Shown: positions 1 to 12,749, counted from the first letter of the stretch. The stretch is 64,000 nucleotides of DNA from Porphyromonas pogonae (GCF_036320655.1 NZ_CP143258.1:2270001-2334000); one strand, 5' to 3'. Program-made: numbers and translations. The notes: generated by a model not told the origin, from the letters alone.

Positions 1-74
1 CTTTTCGCAGCTTATCACGTCCTTCGTCGCCTCCGAGAGCCTAGGCATCCACCGTCTGCCCTTAACTAATTTTG
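1..74 (-). rRNA. 23S ribosomal RNA, 5' end only
   Basis: The reverse complement carries the conserved 23S start, GGTGGATGCCTAGGC followed by GGAGGCGACGAAGGACGTG. The gene runs leftwards off the window. Its 5' boundary near 74 is set by comparison with the usual distance upstream of the GGTGGATGCC motif and is approximate. It is the downstream member of the 16S-Ile-Ala-23S operon. Confidence 0.93.
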
Positions 75-240
75 CGCCGTCCGTATAATCTCTTACGAAA
101 TTAAACGGATTTAGTATACTTTAGCTTTTTTATTTGCTCTATGTTTTGTTGTTTTTTTAATGTCTTCTTTTTAACTATGTCAATGATCGCTTTTATCTTA
201 ATTTCCCCCTTATCTCAGTGAGAACATCAGATAACATACG

Positions 241-314
241 TGGAGAATATCGGATTCGAACCGATGACCCCCTGCGTGCAAGGCAGGTGCTCTAGCCAGC
301 TGAGCTAATCCCCC
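241..314 (-). tRNA. tRNA-Ala(UGC)
   Basis: A 74-nt cloverleaf on the minus strand. The acceptor GGGGGAT pairs with ATTCTCC and the discriminator is A. The anticodon stem CCTGC/GCAGG encloses loop CTTGCAC, giving anticodon UGC, and the T loop is GGTTCGAATCC. No CCA is encoded. It sits in the rRNA spacer between tRNA-Ile and 23S, as is usual for Bacteroidales. Confidence 0.97.
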
Positions 315-351
315 GTATATATGCTTTATTCCTATAAAGCTCCCTAAGGTG

Positions 352-425
352 TAGTCCCAGGCAGAGTTGAACTGCCGACCTCTACATTATCAGTGTAGCG
401 CTCTAACCAACTGAGCTATAGGACT
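352..425 (-). tRNA. tRNA-Ile(GAU)
   Basis: A 74-nt cloverleaf on the minus strand. The acceptor AGTCCTA pairs with TGGGACT and the discriminator is A. The D arm reads GCTCAGTTGGTTAGAGC. The anticodon loop CTGATAA gives GAU, and the T arm contains CAGTTCAACTCTG. It is the first tRNA after 16S in the rRNA operon. Confidence 0.97.
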
Positions 426-814
426 GCGTTATGCTGTTCAATCTCTTTGCTGGGGCGTGTATCCTTAAATATATACGGAATGCTTGGATTAATTAGAAAA
501 CACTGCTTATTTGTCACTTAAAAGCAATGATCCTTTTCTCTCTTTCTGCTCGGCTTCCTTATTATTTATTATCCCCGGTTTCTCATTCGAGATGGTTTCT
601 CGCATGATATCATATCGTCCCGAAAAATGTAGACCGTAAATCAGTTACATCCGGCCTATCCCCTTTTAGTTGTAATACCCAACACTTGTCTCTCTTTTGC
701 AATACCTTTATAGCTTACCAGCATACAATCTATTTTAGCTTATCAAGCACTTTACTACTTTAATATTATTCAAAGCAGCGTGACCTTAAGCATTATTTTC
801 TTTAAGAGTCTCCA
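426..814. other. 16S to tRNA-Ile internal transcribed spacer
   Basis: This is AT-rich rRNA operon spacer of about 390 nt. I see no gene or third tRNA in it. It should be transcribed leftwards as part of the rRNA precursor and probably contains processing stems, but I could not assign specific ones. Confidence 0.7.
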
Positions 815-2343
<1,529 letters not shown>

Positions 2344-2617
2344 TATATTTGTTTTTGTTTGTTTCTGTTTTTCGCTCTAAAGAATCTTGCTTTATCAGTT
2401 CTCGATTTATTAAGTTGTAGCCTGTATAAAGTTATTGTTTTTGACGGTTGGATATTTTGTTGATAAACCAACGTTTCTTTTTTACTTGTACTACACTTTT
2501 CGTTTCAATATGAAATATCTCAAAGATCGCTCTTTTTTCTCTTTTTATTCAAAACAAACTTCTCTTTCTTTCCCGCGGTGTCTCTTGGCGAAAACCGCTT
2601 CCGTTTGTTTGCGGATG

Positions 2618-2650
2618 CAAAGGTAAAGAAAATGTTTTATTACTTCCAAA
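2618..2650 (-). promoter_or_regulatory. rRNA operon promoter
   Basis: On the minus strand a TTTG -33 box (2647-2650) is separated by 21 nt from TACCTTTG (2618-2625). This matches the Bacteroidota primary-sigma consensus TTTG-N19-21-TAnnTTTG. It lies about 270 bp upstream of 16S and points at it. The predicted start is near 2610, leaving an AT-rich leader without genes. Confidence 0.75.
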
Positions 2651-2845
2651 TTTTTTCGAAAGTTTTTTTTGATGCGGTGTAGAGCAGTCTAAAACAACCA
2701 CCCTTACGGAATCAAAATCATCTTCATCCCTTTTCTTAATTGTACTCATGAAACGCCTCTCTCTTCTTTCCCCTTTTCCTCAGGATCGCCTCATACATAT
2801 ATAAGAGCAACCCTAACCTCCCGCACGAAATCCCGTACAGCCAAG

Positions 2846-2982
2846 GACAAAAAAACAGGTCCTTAAAAACCTGCCTACTTCAGTGACACCCCCCTCTCTA
2901 TCCGATAGTGCTCAAAGCCCTAAAGAATTATTCGGAAGCATACATCCATCAGAAGTCGATTCATACAATCCCGCTCGAATTG
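2846..2982 (-). ncRNA. candidate small RNA, ~135 nt, upstream of the rRNA operon
   Basis: A strong promoter at 2989-3020 predicts a leftward transcript from about 2982. It would end at a GC-rich hairpin followed by a T tract (CAGGT, loop, ACCTG, then seven T; 2849-2873). No plausible reading frame lies between them. Inside, TCCGA can pair with TCGGA across an internal region, and ACTTC near the 5' end can pair with GAAGT near the 3' end, suggesting a closed rod-like fold. A 6S-type RNA or another Bacteroidales structured RNA is a possibility, but I cannot confirm a family. Confidence 0.45.
2849..2873 (-). terminator. intrinsic terminator of the candidate small RNA
   Basis: Read leftwards, CAGGT-TTTTAAGG-ACCTG is followed by TTTTTTT. 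The stem is short (5 bp) but GC-rich. It sits about 200 bp before the rRNA promoter, so it would also insulate that promoter from upstream transcription. Confidence 0.5.
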
Positions 2983-2988
2983 TGAGTG

Positions 2989-3020
2989 CAAATGTAGACC
3001 CTTTTTTATTACAATCCAAA
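2989..3020 (-). promoter_or_regulatory. promoter of the candidate small RNA
   Basis: On the minus strand TTTG (3017-3020), a 20-nt spacer and TACATTTG (2989-2996) make a near-consensus Bacteroidota promoter. It is separated from the rRNA promoter by a terminator, so it is more likely to serve a short transcript than the rRNA operon. Confidence 0.6.
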
Positions 3021-3424
3021 CTTTCTTGAGTGTTTATTCTGTTAAAATATGTCAAACCACTACTCCACAGACTTATGGAGAAACAGTGAAATATCCAAAA
3101 ACAACGAAGTCAACGGGAATAGGTGGCCACAATCCCCGGCAAGTGGCGTGACAATGGGGCGAAGCGACGGGGAGTGAGGGTGAATTGGCGAGGAGTGGAG
3201 AGTCCAGTTGAGCTCGTTCAGCTGTTTTTGTAGGAGATTGGGACAGCACAAATAGGCATAGCTCACCAATCGGCTAAAAGGGATTAGCTGTTTTTATAGG
3301 AGTTTACTAGGGTGGAAGGATTCGTATTTCCCTATGTCGACACGGGCTAAGGAGGGAAATCAATCAATACATATATATAGATGGCGGGTATATATGGTGT
3401 ATGATGAATGTGCATGTGAGCTCC
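3021..3424. other. gene-free spacer with a short direct repeat
   Basis: No convincing gene is present. The motif AGCTGTTTTTnTAGGAG occurs twice in direct orientation at 3220-3236 and 3286-3302, 66 bp apart. The 3120-3200 stretch is more GC-rich than its surroundings. Function unknown. Confidence 0.5.
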
Positions 3425-3560
3425 ATTTTGACAGAATGACAGAATTGGGGCAGTGCGGCACAGACTACCGTCAGAGAGTAAAATGCCGGAATTCCCATAA
3501 CTAAAGTTTTTGCGTTGGCTATAGGATTCCCTCAAATCGCAGTGTTTTTAGTTAAAAAAC

Positions 3561-3590
3561 TAAGCTTATTTATACAAAGTCTAAATAAGA
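3561..3590 (-). repeat. conserved hairpin in element A
   Basis: CTTATTTA and TAAATAAG form a perfect 8-bp inverted repeat around a TTTGT-containing loop. The same hairpin with a slightly different loop is found at 22597-22626, in the same relative place and orientation in element B. Confidence 0.5.
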
Positions 3591-3764
3591 ATCATCTTTC
3601 CAACGCCTTTTTTCGGGGTGAAGAAAGACCTTAATAAATCAAGAAGCGGTAAAATGTGCATTTATTGCACAATCATAAAATACCCTACCTCTATCGTCAA
3701 TTTATTTAACCGGGTGCAAAAACAAAACAAAAGAATGCAGATAGATCAAATTCGATGAGGAGAG

Positions 3765-3873
3765 GTCTGCCATCCGTATAGGATAAGTCCGCCGTCCGTG
3801 TACATAAGTCTGCCGTCCGTGTACGATAAGTCAATTGTCCGTATAGCATAGGTCGGCTATCCGTATACGATGA
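3765..3873. repeat. 22-bp tandem repeat array A (five units)
   Basis: Five head-to-tail units start at 3765, 3787, 3808, 3830 and 3852 (22, 21, 22, 22 and 22 bp). The shared core is GTCTGCCGTCCGTGTACG followed by ATAA. Read on the other strand, TTATCGTACACGGACGGC resembles the units of the array at 57761-57930 (TTATCATAGACGGTCAGG). There are no spacers, so this is a minisatellite and not a CRISPR array. Confidence 0.75.
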
Positions 3874-3989
3874 ATTTTGAAGGCTAAAAGACAGGAAAGA
3901 AAAAAGTGAAATGTGAAATGCGGAAGTTGGAGGATAAGTGAAATAAGCCTTTTGAAAGGGATAATGGAGAAGGGATATGGGATGAAACC

Positions 3990-4078
3990 GAATTCAACTA
4001 CAGTATAATATAATGTATAATAGATACTATCGGAGCCTACTCCAATGAGCGATGGAATTCCAACTACAGTATAATATA
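3990..4078. repeat. direct repeat pair within element A
   Basis: GAATTCAACTACAGTATAAT (3990-4012) recurs as GAATTCCAACTACAGTATAA (4055-4078), 65 bp apart and near-identical over about 23 bp. No such pair is obvious in element B. Confidence 0.6.
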
Positions 4079-4168
4079 ACGGCTCAGTCTGATAATCATG
4101 CATGGCTCACGCAATGTACTTAAGGCACTTACATCAGAATATCTGAAGGGGATAAATGCTGAACTATC

Positions 4169-4192
4169 AGAGAGAGAGAGAGAGAGAGAGAG
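4169..4192. repeat. (AG)12 microsatellite
   Basis: A perfect run of twelve AG dinucleotides lies inside element A, between the promoter cassette and the tandem array. It could vary in length by slippage. No gene start lies next to it. Confidence 0.85.
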
Positions 4193-4418
4193 GATACACC
4201 CACGAAATTCATGAGTATATAGACTTATAGGTCTGAATTTATCCGATTTCTCTGCAATATATTACCCAATCATACGCCATATATTCCCATGCTTATATAA
4301 AAATCAGTCGTAATTTGCTTGTAAACATAATCGGTTCATTGTTCATCATTAGCCCATTTGTAATTCGCATCCCCTTCCCATAAAGCAATTCGCAAAAAAA
4401 ACAGCCCCCACACAACAA

Positions 4419-4450
4419 CAAAGATACAACACAAAACGACCCTTTGTCAA
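4419..4450 (-). promoter_or_regulatory. promoter cassette of element A
   Basis: On the minus strand TTGACAAAGGG is followed after a 21-nt gap by TATCTTTG (4419-4426). The same cassette with the same gap occurs at 21794-21825 (+) and 44880-44911 (-). Each copy points into gene-free DNA that carries a tandem array. The ACAAAG and CTTTGT halves also form an inverted repeat that could act as an operator. Confidence 0.6.
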
Positions 4451-4577
4451 GACCCACTAATCCCTCACAAACCATCACAAAACCAACAATCACAATCCCC
4501 CCCCCTTAAACTGACAAAATGATAGAGAATCTACATTTTGATGCAATATCACAATATGGAGCAAGAATACATAATTT

Positions 4578-4764
4578 GAGACTGTTGCAAAAGTCAACAG
4601 TTTTGTGGATTTTGGAGGCAAAGCCGACAAAAAACACTTTGACCGGGCAGAGAGGGTAAAGTGCAAGGCGCTAAGAGTGAGTGCACAGGGAGTTTACTTC
4701 AGGTAAATGACCAAGCGCGAATCTCGCAAGTAACGAAGCAATTGGCCTGCTATGCAACGGTCTC
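4578..4764 (+). mobile_element. 187-bp MITE, copy 1
   Basis: The ends are 12-bp inverted repeats, GAGACTGTTGCA and TGCAACGGTCTC (one mismatch). The element is flanked by a 5-bp duplication AATTT (4573-4577 and 4765-4769). It is nearly identical to 45001-45187 and to the inverse of 39290-39476. All three copies are exactly 187 bp and carry no transposase, so they must be moved in trans. No element with matching ends is in this window. Confidence 0.85.
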
Positions 4765-4863
4765 AATTTATTATGATAAAAAGAAAAATCAGTCACCTAC
4801 CATTACTTGCAATGGTTGAGTGACTGACTTTAATATTGAATTGAATCTATGATTATAGAAAGT

Positions 4864-7950
<3,087 letters not shown>

Positions 7951-8085
7951 TTAGTATTAATAATATTATAAATAATTTCAGAAAAGGCTAGTTTAATGTA
8001 TTTCACAGATGAAAATTGAGTAAGAAACAGTGCCTATTTTACAATTTATTCTAACATAAACAAAAATACTTATTATGCTTCAAAT

Positions 8086-8127
8086 AAAAAAGCGTTTGAA
8101 GTGCGATAGATAACGCCACTTCAAACG
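8086..8127 (-). terminator. terminator after menA
   Basis: Read leftwards, CGTTTGAAGTG and CACTTCAAACG form a perfect 11-bp stem, followed by CTTTTTTATTT. It lies immediately after the menA stop codon and closes the lysC-lysA-menA transcript before the beta-galactosidase gene. Confidence 0.85.
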
Positions 8128-8131
8128 ACAA

Positions 8132-9040
8132 TTATTTTTTGAGGATAAGTAATATGATCACCAATAACGATAGGAAAAACACATTACGAGCTGTATGTCC
8201 GAGAGTTTTATTGAGCATCTTTCCCTCAAACGCATTGAGCTCACGATAAGTATGCAAGAATAACAGAAGGTAAAATATCACAAAAATAAATCCCCAGGAT
8301 GAGAATATAGGATAAAGAAGCATGATGGATAGTAAACCACATGTCATATAAAAGCGAGGAGCAAAGTCGATACCAAATCGTACAATAGATGTCTTCTTGC
8401 CAGACTTCAAATCCTCATGATAATCCCTATAATTGTTTACAATAAGAATGTTGGTACTACTAAACCCTACAGCAAAAGCCAGATGCCATATAGTTGTATC
8501 CGGAGTAATACCTGTGATGACGTAAAAACTAAATATAGTGGGCACAAGTCCGAAGAATACTAATACAGCAAGATCCCCCAAGCCATGATATGACAATGGA
8601 TAAGGGCCTCCCGAGTAAGCGAAAATACCTAGCCCTACAGCTAAACCGACGAACAGAAGTAGCCATGTAGTATTGATTACAAGCCAAATACCTGCCACAG
8701 CCATGATGAGGAGCGAAACAACTAAAGCTAGTACAACTTCCTTCTCCGTAAGCCACCCCAAAGAGATGGGGCGATCAGGGCCTAAGCGCTCAGGAGTATC
8801 ACTACCCTTTTTAAAATCCAGCCAATCATTTGCTATATTGCTCGATATCTGAGCAGTAATAGCAATGATGATACACAGAATAGCATTGATCCAATTGAAA
8901 GAACCGCAATAAGCAGCATAGCTTAAGGCGATAATTACAGAACTCAGCGATGAAAATAACGTGCGGGGGCGTGTTAGTCCCAACCATAGTTTGCGTTTTG
9001 AAGGGATGGAGACTATTGGCTCCTTAGAACACTCTTCCAT
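8132..9040 (-). CDS. menA: 1,4-dihydroxy-2-naphthoate polyprenyltransferase
   Basis: A 302-residue integral membrane prenyltransferase of the UbiA family that joins a polyprenyl chain to 1,4-dihydroxy-2-naphthoate in menaquinone synthesis. Both Asp-rich Mg-diphosphate motifs are visible: NDWLDFKKGSD (about residues 70-80) and NNYRDYHED (about 200-210). About eight hydrophobic spans follow the usual pattern. Its start lies 14 bp after the lysA stop, so the two are probably co-transcribed. Menaquinone production fits an anaerobe with fumarate respiration. Other UbiA members share the fold, but length and motifs favour MenA. Confidence 0.9.
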   Translation of the reverse strand: MEECSKEPIVSIPSKRKLWLGLTRPRTLFSSLSSVIIALSYAAYCGSFNWINAILCIIIAITAQISSNIANDWLDFKKGSDTPERLGPDRPISLGWLTEKEVVLALVVSLLIMAVAGIWLVINTTWLLLFVGLAVGLGIFAYSGGPYPLSYHGLGDLAVLVFFGLVPTIFSFYVITGITPDTTIWHLAFAVGFSSTNILIVNNYRDYHEDLKSGKKTSIVRFGIDFAPRFYMTCGLLSIMLLYPIFSSWGFIFVIFYLLLFLHTYRELNAFEGKMLNKTLGHTARNVFFLSLLVIILLILKK

Positions 9041-9054
9041 AAACTAACAATATT

Positions 9055-10242
9055 CTAATGTTCTTCATCACTTAATTTCATATCCGAGTAAAATACCCGA
9101 GGCTTTGTATGACCATTATATTCGCTTGACATAACCTCTCCATAAGCTCCTGCGGAGAGAATGGCCACAAGATCGTTTCTTCTCATCGGTGGGAGAGGTA
9201 GATTTTTGGCAAAAGTATCGCTAGACTCACATATAGGACCAACGACATCATATAGCTCCGAATTATCCGAGATGCTCGCAGATTCAAATACGGGTCTATT
9301 ATTCTCTCCCATCCGTTTTATTTTACGGACAGCATGCTTTGCTCCGTAAAGGGCAGGTCTGATAAGCTCCGTCATACCCGCATCCAAGATGACAAACTTC
9401 TTTTCTTCGCCTTGCTTGACATAGAGAACTTTGGATATAAGCATACCACATTGACCGACAATTGAACGGCCAGGCTCTAAATGCACCTCCTCACCACTCT
9501 CTAATCTCAATGTATCGTATATAGCCTGACACCAATTGACAAAATCAGGGATAGGCTGCCCCTCCGGATAATCGTAATCAATACCAAGTCCTCCTCCAAG
9601 ATCTATTATCCGGGGATAAAAACCTTCCGAAACAATAGCATCACGAATGGCATTCACTTTGATACATAATTCACGAACGGGATCAAAATCCATCATCTGT
9701 GATCCAATGTGGAAATGGATGCCTCGAAACAATAATCTCTCGGAACTTTGTCGCATAATGGATAAAGCATCGAAAATACGAGACTCTGATATTCCGAACT
9801 TATTCTCCTTCAATCCTGTAGTAATATTGCCATGGGTATGTGCATCAACTTCAGGATTGATCCTTAGGATAATATTGGCTTGGCGTTGTAATTGCTGTGT
9901 CAACTCCGAAATGACCTCAAGCTCTTCTATAGACTCTACGACCAAAGCTCCTATGCCGTGCTGTAGAGCTGTGATTATTTCATCATCAGTTTTACCGACA
10001 CCGGCAAAGAATATCTTTGAAGCATGGAATCCGCACTTCATCGCCAGAAGTACTTCATTGCCACTCACACAGTCGGCTCCATAACCCTCATGGGCTATGC
10101 GCCTTAATATCCTCTCATTATTATTAGCCTTGACAGCATAATGTATTTTATAACCGTATGACTCAGCTGTTTTACTCAAAACATTTAATGTTTTGTCCAG
10201 TAAAGTCAAGTCATACCAATAGTAAGGTGTTTGGAAATTCAT
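9055..10242 (-). CDS. lysA: diaminopimelate decarboxylase
   Basis: A 395-residue PLP enzyme of the alanine-racemase fold that decarboxylates meso-diaminopimelate to L-lysine. Recognisable sites are the PLP lysine in HYAVKANNN (about residue 38), the glycine loop GGGLGIDYDYPEG, EPGRSIVG, and the substrate-site motif PICESSDTF near the C-terminus. It directly abuts lysC with no intergenic base, so the first and last lysine-pathway enzymes are translationally adjacent. It is slightly shorter than the E. coli enzyme but complete. Confidence 0.93.
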   Translation of the reverse strand: MNFQTPYYWYDLTLLDKTLNVLSKTAESYGYKIHYAVKANNNERILRRIAHEGYGADCVSGNEVLLAMKCGFHASKIFFAGVGKTDDEIITALQHGIGALVVESIEELEVISELTQQLQRQANIILRINPEVDAHTHGNITTGLKENKFGISESRIFDALSIMRQSSERLLFRGIHFHIGSQMMDFDPVRELCIKVNAIRDAIVSEGFYPRIIDLGGGLGIDYDYPEGQPIPDFVNWCQAIYDTLRLESGEEVHLEPGRSIVGQCGMLISKVLYVKQGEEKKFVILDAGMTELIRPALYGAKHAVRKIKRMGENNRPVFESASISDNSELYDVVGPICESSDTFAKNLPLPPMRRNDLVAILSAGAYGEVMSSEYNGHTKPRVFYSDMKLSDEEH

Positions 10243-11562
10243 TTAAAAAAGATTTTTGCTCAGCGAAATTAATGCTCGTTTTTTATCAGTCTCTTTAACC
10301 AAAAAAGAAATATTATATTCGCTTCCGCCGTAAGAAATCATGCGCACAGGAATATCTTCAAATGCTTTTACGATTTTGCTTTCGTAACCGACATTTTCTG
10401 GTTCCATATCCCCTACCACGCATATAATAGTCATGTTGGGCTCTATAACAACTTCACCCAGTTTTTCCAACTCTTTTTTGATGTTATTGAGCTGGCTGTT
10501 ATTGTCGACGGTCAGTGATACGGCTACCTCCGAAGTAGTAACCATATCAACCGGTACCTGATAATGCTCGAAAACGTGGAAAATACGTCGCATAAAGTTC
10601 CAAGACATCAACATATGACTGCTCTTAATCTTTATCATCGTAATTCCATCTTTAGCGGCAACCGCTTTGATCTCATCCTTGTTTGTCTCAAGAGAAATCA
10701 ATGTGCCGGGAGCATCGGGCTCCAATGTATTGAGGAGACGTACCGGGATATTCTTGTCTTTAGCCGGCTGTATACAAGTTGGGTGCAATATCTTAGCCCC
10801 GAAATAAGCAAGCTCAGCTGCTTCTTCAAAATGAAGCTTCCTCACAGGAGAAGTAGCGTCTACTACTCTGGGGTCATTGTTGTGCATACCATCGATATCT
10901 GTCCAAATTTGTATTTCATGCACATTGAGGGCAGCACCGACTAAGGACGCAGTATAGTCGCTACCTCCGCGCTGCAGATTATCTACATCGCCAAAAGCAT
11001 TGCGACAGATATATCCTTCGGTGATATAAAGTAATGTATCATCGGGTTGCTTATCTATGAGAGTTGTAAGATGCTCTTTAATATGAGCTTTATCAGGCTC
11101 TGCGTTTTTATCGGTACGCATATAGTCTAATGCCGGTATTATCACCGCTTTCTTCCCCATATCTTCGAGATGCAGCAACATCATGGCTGTACTCATAAGC
11201 TCACCTTGAGCCAATATCTTTTTTTCGTCGAAAAGAGTAAAGTTCTCCAGATAGCACAATTGCTCAAGCAACCAAAAAGTACGGTTGATCATAGTCCATG
11301 CCCTATCATAACTTGTAGGATTCTGAAACAGCAACTTAGTCTCTCGTTCGTACTTCTTTTTCAGTTTGTCCAAAAGCACTATACCCTCATAGCGATGTCT
11401 TTTGACAAGCTGATCTGATATTGCCACCAATTGGTTAGTTGTACCTGCCATAGCAGAGAGTACTACTACTTTCTTTTCCTCCGTAGCTGTAATAAGTCTG
11501 GCTACGTGTCTGATGTGATCTGCAGAGGCAACGGATGTACCTCCAAATTTCATTACTTTCAA
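10243..11562 (-). CDS. lysC: aspartate kinase
   Basis: A 439-residue monofunctional aspartokinase that phosphorylates L-aspartate at the entry to the lysine, threonine and methionine pathways. The N-terminal kinase motif MKVMKFGGTSVAS, the RGGSDYTAS loop (about residue 200) and WTDIDGMHNNDPR are all present. The last ~140 residues form the paired ACT regulatory domains (from about residue 300), so feedback control by an amino acid is likely. No homoserine dehydrogenase domain is fused. It lies 50 bp downstream of ftsE. Confidence 0.94.
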   Translation of the reverse strand: MKVMKFGGTSVASADHIRHVARLITATEEKKVVVLSAMAGTTNQLVAISDQLVKRHRYEGIVLLDKLKKKYERETKLLFQNPTSYDRAWTMINRTFWLLEQLCYLENFTLFDEKKILAQGELMSTAMMLLHLEDMGKKAVIIPALDYMRTDKNAEPDKAHIKEHLTTLIDKQPDDTLLYITEGYICRNAFGDVDNLQRGGSDYTASLVGAALNVHEIQIWTDIDGMHNNDPRVVDATSPVRKLHFEEAAELAYFGAKILHPTCIQPAKDKNIPVRLLNTLEPDAPGTLISLETNKDEIKAVAAKDGITMIKIKSSHMLMSWNFMRRIFHVFEHYQVPVDMVTTSEVAVSLTVDNNSQLNNIKKELEKLGEVVIEPNMTIICVVGDMEPENVGYESKIVKAFEDIPVRMISYGGSEYNISFLVKETDKKRALISLSKNLF

Positions 11563-11612
11563 TTTAACGACGAAATGTTTTTGGAAAGATTATTTCAAAA
11601 AAAATTAAAACT

Positions 11613-12290
11613 TTAGAGGATATTTTCACCTGAGTCGTTGATGTGAAGCTCGGTAGCCGGAAGCTCACGCAAGATTCTTTCATTATGTGTAGCCATCAAC
11701 ACTGCAGTACCGTCTTTGGCTGCGATATCCTGCAATATGCGTGTGATAGCCAAACCCGTCTGAGCATCAAGATTACCGGTAGGCTCATCAGCCAATATAA
11801 GCTTGGGTCTTCCCAATAAAGCGCGGGCTATAGCTACTCGTTGCTGCTCACCACCAGACAACTCATGTGGATACTTATAGCCTTTGAGATCCATCCCTAC
11901 AGCTTTGAGAACTTCTTGAATGCGCTCATTACGTGCATTCTTATTTTTGAGTCCCATAGCTCTCAACACAAAATCCAAGTTTTCTATTGCAGTTTTGTTA
12001 TGCAAAAGTTGGAAGTCCTGAAATACTATACCCATTTGACGTCTCAAGTAAGGCAATTTCCTTTTTCTTAGCTTTCGCATATCATAGCCCAATACATAGG
12101 CTTCCCCTTGCTCAATATGAGTTTCGGCATATAACACTTTCATCAACGAACTTTTGCCGGCACCTACAGGTCCTACCAAATATATGAAATCACCTTCTTT
12201 TACTTCAAGATTGAAATCCTGAAAGATAATATTTTCCGCTCGAGAGATGTTTACGTTTTTCAGACTTATTACAACGTTGTCTTCGTTCAT
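11613..12290 (-). CDS. ftsE: FtsE-like ABC transporter ATP-binding protein
   Basis: A cytoplasmic ABC ATPase of about 225 residues, matching FtsE, which pairs with membrane protein FtsX to control cell-wall hydrolases at division. Walker [10 protein letters not shown], the Q-loop VFQDFQLL, signature LSGGEQQR and Walker [13 protein letters not shown] are present, with H-loop ATHNE. I chose the ATG at 12290 because the ABC domain starts there in relatives. An in-frame ATG at 12323 would add 11 residues. ftsX is not adjacent. A related LolD-type ATPase is possible. Confidence 0.82.
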   Translation of the reverse strand: MNEDNVVISLKNVNISRAENIIFQDFNLEVKEGDFIYLVGPVGAGKSSLMKVLYAETHIEQGEAYVLGYDMRKLRKRKLPYLRRQMGIVFQDFQLLHNKTAIENLDFVLRAMGLKNKNARNERIQEVLKAVGMDLKGYKYPHELSGGEQQRVAIARALLGRPKLILADEPTGNLDAQTGLAITRILQDIAAKDGTAVLMATHNERILRELPATELHINDSGENIL

Positions 12291-12413
12291 AATGAATGGA
12301 ATTTGCTTTGACTGAGTCTGCATACCGCATAAGTGATAGTCAGACTACAGATCGAATTTTATTATTAGGATTCCCTTTGTGTATACAGAGCCTCAATAAA
12401 GACTATATACCGG

Positions 12414-12476
12414 GAGGTGATACTTTGTATTACAACGATAAAAAGCTCTATACAAGTAAGACTTAAACATCACCTC
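12414..12476 (-). promoter_or_regulatory. long stem-loop in the ftsE leader
   Basis: GAGGTGAT and ATCACCTC form a perfect 8-bp outer stem, and ACTTTGTAT and ATACAAGT can extend it internally. It lies between the predicted promoter and the ftsE start, so it would be in the mRNA leader of ftsE-lysC-lysA-menA. I do not recognise a riboswitch class. Confidence 0.4.
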
Positions 12477-12496
12477 GATCTTTAATACTCACTATA

Positions 12497-12504
12497 CAAA
12501 ATTA
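12497..12504 (-). promoter_or_regulatory. predicted ftsE operon promoter (-7 box)
   Basis: On the minus strand TAATTTTG matches TAnnTTTG. The -33 region upstream is only T-rich (no perfect TTTG). The predicted start near 12490 would give a leader of about 200 nt containing the stem-loop at 12414-12476. Confidence 0.4.
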
Positions 12505-12676
12505 GTAAAATTCGATCTATTTAAATGTAGAATACAGATCCTATAATTTGCAATATAGTGAAATATTTTAGTTTTTTACAGTCTTTCGGTCATAAAACAG
12601 CGCTCATCTTTAAAAAAGGTTAACTATAGTGGATATTCTTTGCTAATTTTCTACATTTGTTCTGTCAAACATTATT

Positions 12677-12749
12677 GCGGTAGTAGCTCAGTTGGTAGAG
12701 CATCAGCTTCCCAAGCTGAGGGTCACGAGTTCGAACCTCGCCTACCGCT
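12677..12749 (+). tRNA. tRNA-Gly(CCC)
   Basis: A 73-nt cloverleaf. The acceptor GCGGTAG pairs with CTACCGC and the discriminator is T. The D arm is GCTCAGTTGGTAGAGC. The anticodon stem TCAGC/GCTGA encloses loop TTCCCAA, so the anticodon is CCC. The T arm is CGAGTTCGAACCTCG. It immediately precedes marC and may share its transcript. Confidence 0.95.

Larger units (their letters stand above)
3425..4520 (-). repeat. long intergenic element, copy A (~1.1 kb)
   Basis: Read leftwards this stretch matches element B (21724-22767) in order and spacing. It begins with an end motif ATTTTGTCAG. About 70 bp later comes the promoter cassette GGTCTTGACAAAGGG ... TTGTATCTTTGTT. About 550 bp later AAATTCATCGTATACG leads into 22-bp tandem repeats. 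About 180 bp further is a hairpin ATTCTTATTT ... TAAATAAG, then TTTAGTTATGGGAATTCC, and finally TGTCATTCTGTCAAAAT. Both ends read inwards as ATTTTGWCAG, an imperfect terminal inverted repeat. No coding frame is convincing. The boundaries rest on these end motifs, and I saw no target-site duplication. Confidence 0.5.

Noticed and set aside
3765-3873. Possible CRISPR array at the 22-bp repeats (also 22331-22440, 44439-44570 and 57761-57930)
   Set aside because: Units are head-to-tail with no spacers, only 22 bp long and degenerate, and no cas genes are nearby.
4293-4493. A 66-codon leftward frame across promoter cassette A
   Set aside because: It begins upstream of the predicted transcription start and would be read through the -33/-7 region, so it is unlikely to be expressed.
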